From assembly GCF_016908555.1 (NCBI RefSeq), contig NZ_JAFBEE010000001.1, forward strand, positions 62,001 through 126,000: a stretch of 64,000 nt of DNA. Direction: 5' to 3'. The translations under genes were made by a program, and so were the position numbers. This DNA is from Alkaliphilus hydrothermalis (GTDB lineage: Bacteria > Bacillota > Clostridia > Peptostreptococcales > Natronincolaceae). The notes beneath the pieces were generated by a model. That model did not search any database. It had not been told where the DNA came from and saw only the letters and a list, made by a program, of their open reading frames with translations. This document shows, in pieces, positions 61,006 to 64,000 of this stretch (its first letter is position 1; each line of letters opens with the position of its first letter).

Positions 61006-62199
61006 ATGAAAGTATTAGTATTAAACTGTGGGAGTTCTTCATTAAAGTACCAATTAATTAATATGGAGAATGAAGAAGTACTAGCTATTGGATTAGCTGA
61101 AAGAATTGGAATTGAAGATGGAGTTGTGAAGCATACAGCTGCTGGAAAAGAAAAAGTTACAATCAAAGAAAACATGGCTAGCCACAAGGATGCCATCAGA
61201 ATCGTATTGGAAGCATTAGTAGATGCTAATCATGGTGCTATCCAATCTATGGATGAAATCGCAGCTGTTGGACACAGAGTTGTTCACGGTGGGGAGAAGT
61301 TCTCAGGTTCAGTAGTAATCACAGACGAAGTTAAGAAGGCCCTTGAAGCGTGTTCTGAATTAGCACCATTACATAACCCACCAAACTTAATGGGTATTTA
61401 TGCATGCGAAGAAATTCTTCCAGGTATTCCAATGGTAGGTGTATTTGATACAGCTTTCCACCAAACAATGCCAAAATCTTCTTACCTATATGCTCTACCA
61501 TATGAATTATATGAGCAATACAAAATCAGAAGATACGGTTTCCACGGTACTTCCCATAAGTATGTTGCTAACAAAGCAGCAGAAATGTTAGGCAAGCCTC
61601 TAAGTGATTTAAAAATCGTTACTTGCCATTTAGGGAATGGTGCCAGCGTTGCCGCTGTAGAAAATGGCAAATCAGTAGATACTAGTATGGGCTTCACTCC
61701 ATTAGAAGGATTAGTAATGGGAACTAGATGTGGAGATATGGACCCAGCCATCACTACTTTCTTATTAGAAAAAGAAAACCTAGATGCAAGCGGATTAAAC
61801 AATCTTATGAACAAGAAATCTGGAGTATTAGGAATCTCAGGAGTGAGCAGTGACTTTAGAGATATTGAAACCGCTGCGGCTGAAGGTAATGAAAGAGCTC
61901 AATTAGCTTTAGACGTATACTACAAGAGAGTTAAAAAATATATTGGAGCATACGCGGCAGAAATGGGTGGGTTAGATGCAGTTGTATTTACAGCTGGATT
62001 AGGTGAAAACTCTAAAGAATGTCGTGAAGAAGTATGCCGTGGCTTAGAATTCTTAGGAATTAAGATCGATACTGAGAAGAACAACGTTAGAGGTAAAGAA
62101 ACAGTAGTTACAACTGACGACTCTACTACAAAAGTATTATTAATTCCAACTAACGAAGAATTAATGATCGCAAGAGACACTTTAGAACTAGTTAAGTAA
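61006..62199 (+). CDS. ackA: Acetate kinase
   Basis: A 397-aa enzyme of the acetokinase family: VLVLNCGSSSLKYQLINM at the start, RRYGFHGTSHKYVANKAAE, THLGNGASVAAV-type segment (here CHLGNGASVAAV), GFTPLEGLVMGTRCGD and VFTAGLGENS. It makes ATP and acetate from acetyl phosphate. No pta gene is adjacent in the window. Codon use is smooth and T/A-ending, as for a highly expressed gene. Confidence 0.98.
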   Translation: MKVLVLNCGSSSLKYQLINMENEEVLAIGLAERIGIEDGVVKHTAAGKEKVTIKENMASHKDAIRIVLEALVDANHGAIQSMDEIAAVGHRVVHGGEKFSGSVVITDEVKKALEACSELAPLHNPPNLMGIYACEEILPGIPMVGVFDTAFHQTMPKSSYLYALPYELYEQYKIRRYGFHGTSHKYVANKAAEMLGKPLSDLKIVTCHLGNGASVAAVENGKSVDTSMGFTPLEGLVMGTRCGDMDPAITTFLLEKENLDASGLNNLMNKKSGVLGISGVSSDFRDIETAAAEGNERAQLALDVYYKRVKKYIGAYAAEMGGLDAVVFTAGLGENSKECREEVCRGLEFLGIKIDTEKNNVRGKETVVTTDDSTTKVLLIPTNEELMIARDTLELVK

Positions 62200-62242
62200 T
62201 TTTCCATGACTTTTGAAAAACTTATTTAGATTCAAGGAGCAA

Positions 62243-62294
62243 AAGAACATATGTGCCGTAGCGTATGAAAACATACGTAAAAATGATGTTCTTG
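62243..62294 (+). other. Hairpin structure in the ackA 3' region
   Basis: AAGAACAT (62243-62250) pairs with ATGTTCTT (62287-62294) and encloses CGTATG/CATACG (62262-62267, 62272-62277) with an AAAA loop. Function unknown. Confidence 0.5.
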
Positions 62295-62330
62295 TAGTGA
62301 CGAAGAAGATAATGGGTTTTCAACAGTCTA

Positions 62331-62366
62331 AGAAGGTAGGGGAACCTACCTTCGCTTTATTTTTTA
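62331..62366 (+). terminator. Terminator before yceD
   Basis: GAAGGTAGG (62333-62341) pairs with CCTACCTTC (62345-62353), loop GAA, followed by a T-rich stretch. Confidence 0.8.
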
Positions 62367-62398
62367 AAAGAAACCTTTTAGGTATCAAGATAAAATAC

Positions 62399-62427
62399 TT
62401 GACAAACAATTTATTCATTTGTATAAT
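62399..62427 (+). promoter_or_regulatory. Consensus promoter of yceD-rpmF
   Basis: TTGACA (62399-62404) and TATAAT (62422-62427), 17 bases apart: a perfect sigma-A-type promoter. Confidence 0.9.
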
Positions 62428-62458
62428 CTATTTTAGCGATGGTTAAGAGGTGAACTGT

Positions 62459-62989
62459 GTGAGAATTAATTTAACAGCTCTAAAAAAGGAAAAAAAAGAT
62501 CAAGTAGACTTGAATTTTCTAATGAATCTTGATAATATTGATTATTATGGAGATGAAATCAAAGTACCGTCGCCTGTTTCAGTAGCGGGAAAGTTGTACC
62601 TGATGGACAACCGCGTCTACATTTCCTGCAATATTAAAGGTGATTTGCAAGTCAAATGTAGTCGTTGTCTTAAATTGTTCAACTATCAACTTGACGAAAA
62701 TATTAATGCCGAATTAGTTCAAGAGGATTCGTATGAAGAGACTGATGATCTTGATGATCTAATTTTTTATACAGAAGATGAAATTGAACTTGAAGGAATA
62801 ATTAAGGAGAGCATTTTTATTAATGTTCCTCTTAAAACCCTATGTGATGATGACTGCAAAGGTCTATGCTTTCACTGTGGGAAAGATCTTAACAAAGAGA
62901 ATTGTCAGTGTGATTTTGAAGAGGAACCAGAAGAAGAAGTACTGGACCCTCGACTGGCTAAACTGAAGGAATTACTTAAAGACGATTAA
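62459..62989 (+). CDS. yceD: YceD family protein (DUF177)
   Basis: A 176-aa protein with DUF177 hallmarks: CSRCLKLFNYQLDENI, EGIIKESIFINVPLKTLCDDDCKGLC (key C-x3-C-x3-C cluster) and CGKDLNKENCQC, and DPRLAKLKELL at the end. Members are required for normal 23S rRNA maturation in bacteria and chloroplasts. AAGAGGTG (62445-62452) favours GTG 62459 over GTG 62450. It is almost always next to rpmF, as here. Confidence 0.92.
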   Translation: MRINLTALKKEKKDQVDLNFLMNLDNIDYYGDEIKVPSPVSVAGKLYLMDNRVYISCNIKGDLQVKCSRCLKLFNYQLDENINAELVQEDSYEETDDLDDLIFYTEDEIELEGIIKESIFINVPLKTLCDDDCKGLCFHCGKDLNKENCQCDFEEEPEEEVLDPRLAKLKELLKDD

Positions 62990-63003
62990 GGAGGTGTTAA
63001 AAT

Positions 63004-63183
63004 ATGGCAGTACCAAAGCGTAAAACCAGTAAGTCTAAGAAAAACATGAGAAGAGCAGCCAACTCAAAGTACGTTGCTGTAGGAATTATTAATTGTCCTC
63101 AATGCCATGAGCCAAAGTTACCTCATAGAGTATGTAAATCATGTGGTTTCTACAAAAATAAAGAGGTAGTTGAAACAAAGTAA
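63004..63183 (+). CDS. rpmF: 50S ribosomal protein L32
   Basis: A 59-aa protein: MAVPKRKTSKSKKNMRRAA, then the zinc motif CPQC...CKSCGFYKNKEVV. It starts 14 bases after yceD behind AAGGAGGTG. The pairs of cysteines make it the zinc-binding form of L32. Confidence 0.97.
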   Translation: MAVPKRKTSKSKKNMRRAANSKYVAVGIINCPQCHEPKLPHRVCKSCGFYKNKEVVETK

Positions 63184-63197
63184 TTTGGAAACAATAA

Positions 63198-63233
63198 ATA
63201 GTAATGAGTAATCATTACTATTTTTTATTTTTT
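63198..63233 (+). terminator. Terminator after rpmF
   Basis: ATAGTAATGA (63198-63207) pairs with TCATTACTAT (63212-63221), loop GTAA, followed by TTTTTATTTTTTT. Confidence 0.85.
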
Positions 63234-63273
63234 TGATTTGTTTTTAAGTTAGAAAGTTTAGTAAATAATATAC

Positions 63274-63302
63274 TTGATTTTTCAATTGGATTAATATATA
63301 CT
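63274..63302 (+). promoter_or_regulatory. fapR promoter
   Basis: TTGATT (63274-63279) and TATACT (63297-63302), 17 bases apart, just upstream of the FapR operator. Confidence 0.75.
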
Positions 63303-63307
63303 AAATG

Positions 63308-63324
63308 TTAGTATCAGGTACTAA
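63308..63324 (+). promoter_or_regulatory. FapR operator
   Basis: TTAGTA-TCAGG-TACTAA is a 17-bp inverted repeat with perfect 6-base arms, matching the known FapR operator pattern. It lies just downstream of the -10 element, so FapR would block transcription start; malonyl-CoA would release it. Confidence 0.88.
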
Positions 63325-63351
63325 TTCAAAGTACTAATTGGAGGTGGTAAT

Positions 63352-63924
63352 TTGAAAAGAACTGGAAAACTGAATAAAACAGGTCGACAAAACAAACTAT
63401 TGGAGCTATTAGAAGAGGACCCTTTTGTAACAGATGAAGATTTATCTGAAGAATTCAAAGTGAGTATACAAACCATTCGATTGGATCGGTTGGAACTAGG
63501 GATTCCAGAGTTAAGGGAAAGAATTAAGAGCGTGGCTGCTAAAAACTATCAAAAGGTTAGAAGTATGACGGGCACAGAGATCGTTGGAGAGTTGATAGAC
63601 CTAACTCTAGGCGAAAGTGGAATTTCAATATTACAAACAACTGCTGAAATGGCATTTAGTAAGACAAACATTGTTAGAGGACATCATATTTTTTCGCAAG
63701 CTGAATCCTTAGCTATGGCGGTAATAGATGCTGATGTAGCCTTGACAGGAGTATCAAACATAAAGTATCTAAGCCCTGTAAGGGCAGGTGATAAGCTAAT
63801 AGCCAAGGCAGAGGTTGTACGGGTTAGAGACAATGACCATTTCGTTCATGTTAAAATTCACTTTAACCAAGAGCAGGTTTTTCGAGGGAAGTTCATCTTG
63901 GTAGCCATTAATGATAATAGATAG
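63352..63924 (+). CDS. fapR: Transcription factor FapR (fatty acid and phospholipid synthesis repressor)
   Basis: A 190-aa repressor starting at TTG 63352 behind GGAGGTGG. N-terminal helix-turn-helix: KTGRQNKLLELLEEDPFVTDEDLSEEF (key T-DEDLA-x-F), then a hot-dog fold (residues about 70-190) with GIAILQTTAEMAF-like strand and YLSPVRAGDKLIAKAEVV that binds malonyl-CoA. It controls fatty acid and phospholipid genes, its own operon and plsX among them. Confidence 0.95.
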   Translation: MKRTGKLNKTGRQNKLLELLEEDPFVTDEDLSEEFKVSIQTIRLDRLELGIPELRERIKSVAAKNYQKVRSMTGTEIVGELIDLTLGESGISILQTTAEMAFSKTNIVRGHHIFSQAESLAMAVIDADVALTGVSNIKYLSPVRAGDKLIAKAEVVRVRDNDHFVHVKIHFNQEQVFRGKFILVAINDNR

Positions 63925-63935
63925 GGGAGGATTCC

Positions 63936-64000
63936 ATGAAAATCGTATTAGACGCCATGGGAGGAGACCATGGACCAAAGGTGACAGTACAAGGGGCTGT
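63936..64000 (+). CDS. plsX: Phosphate acyltransferase PlsX, 5' end only
   Basis: Only the first 21 codons are inside the window: MKIVLDAMGGDHGPKVTVQ, the conserved PlsX start with AMGGD. PlsX makes acyl phosphate from acyl-ACP for phospholipid synthesis. It follows fapR by 11 bases, the usual order, with AGGGGAGG before ATG 63936. Confidence 0.9.
   Translation, partial: MKIVLDAMGGDHGPKVTVQGA

Noticed and set aside
62213..62446. 77-codon frame between ackA and yceD
   Set aside because: It passes through two hairpins and a consensus promoter and has no ribosome site.
1..64000. CRISPR arrays, tRNA or rRNA genes, prophage
   Set aside because: No regularly spaced repeats, no tRNA-like cloverleaf with the T-loop GTTCRA pattern, no rRNA and no phage structural genes were recognised by reading both strands.

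Overview
The window is a chromosomal segment of a low-G+C, endospore-forming anaerobic Firmicute. The gene set points to Clostridia close to Alkaliphilus: a complete rnfCDGEAB operon, asrABC sulfite reductase, a SpoIVFA/SpoIVFB-like pair, the FapR lipid regulator and an mre/min shape and division cluster. The genus is inferred from gene content and order only. Nearly all genes are on the + strand; tmcAL is the one clear exception. Many ORFs start at GTG or TTG, and strong Shine-Dalgarno sequences allowed several starts to be moved downstream of the longest reading frame.

Layout. 1-5.4 kb: 3' end of nadE, a YebC regulator, a chemoreceptor and an alpha/beta hydrolase. 5.5-8.5 kb: a persulfide/CoA-disulfide module (ArsR repressor with a palindromic operator, and a four-domain CoA-disulfide reductase-rhodanese-TusA-DsrE protein). 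8.7-14.2 kb: exonuclease, DUF1461 membrane protein, luxS, an SH3-NlpC/P60 hydrolase and a SPOR-like membrane protein. 14.2-16.7 kb: a DRTGG / HATPase / DRTGG / PHP / HATPase signalling cluster. 17.1-22.0 kb: the Rnf ferredoxin:NAD+ oxidoreductase. 22.4-32.2 kb: Gx transporter, DUF4321, maf, radC, mreBCD, a long PBP2, minCDE and mgsA. 32.4-39.4 kb: SpoIVFA/FB-like pair, a B12-binding/radical SAM protein and its DUF2344 partner, RNase G, then an L21 leader with rplU-prp-rpmA. 39.7-49.4 kb: a divergent Tad/type IV pilus-like locus led by a membrane-anchored Ser/Thr kinase fused to a MinD-like ATPase. 49.6-51.3 kb: mgtE, preceded by a 33-codon upstream ORF overlapping an RNA hairpin. 51.4-55.1 kb: an FNT channel with asrABC behind a CRP/FNR-type site. 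55.3-59.1 kb: accessory genes (DUF421, SH3 lipoprotein, IS3 remnant, small membrane protein). 59.3-64 kb: tmcAL divergent from ackA, then yceD-rpmF-fapR-plsX with a consensus promoter and a FapR operator.

How the parts fit. Rnf couples reduced ferredoxin oxidation to NADH formation and ion export. Sulfite reduction by AsrABC, sulfide export by the FNT channel and persulfide handling by the CoADR fusion make a sulfur theme. AckA is next to the acetate-using tRNA ligase gene. Envelope synthesis (Mre, PBP2, FapR/PlsX) and division-site placement (Min) are grouped as in other clostridia.

The strongest leads for something undescribed are the pilus-like locus with its kinase-MinD fusion and several unrecognised single-span membrane proteins, and the mgtE uORF/hairpin that may control magnesium transport by translational coupling.
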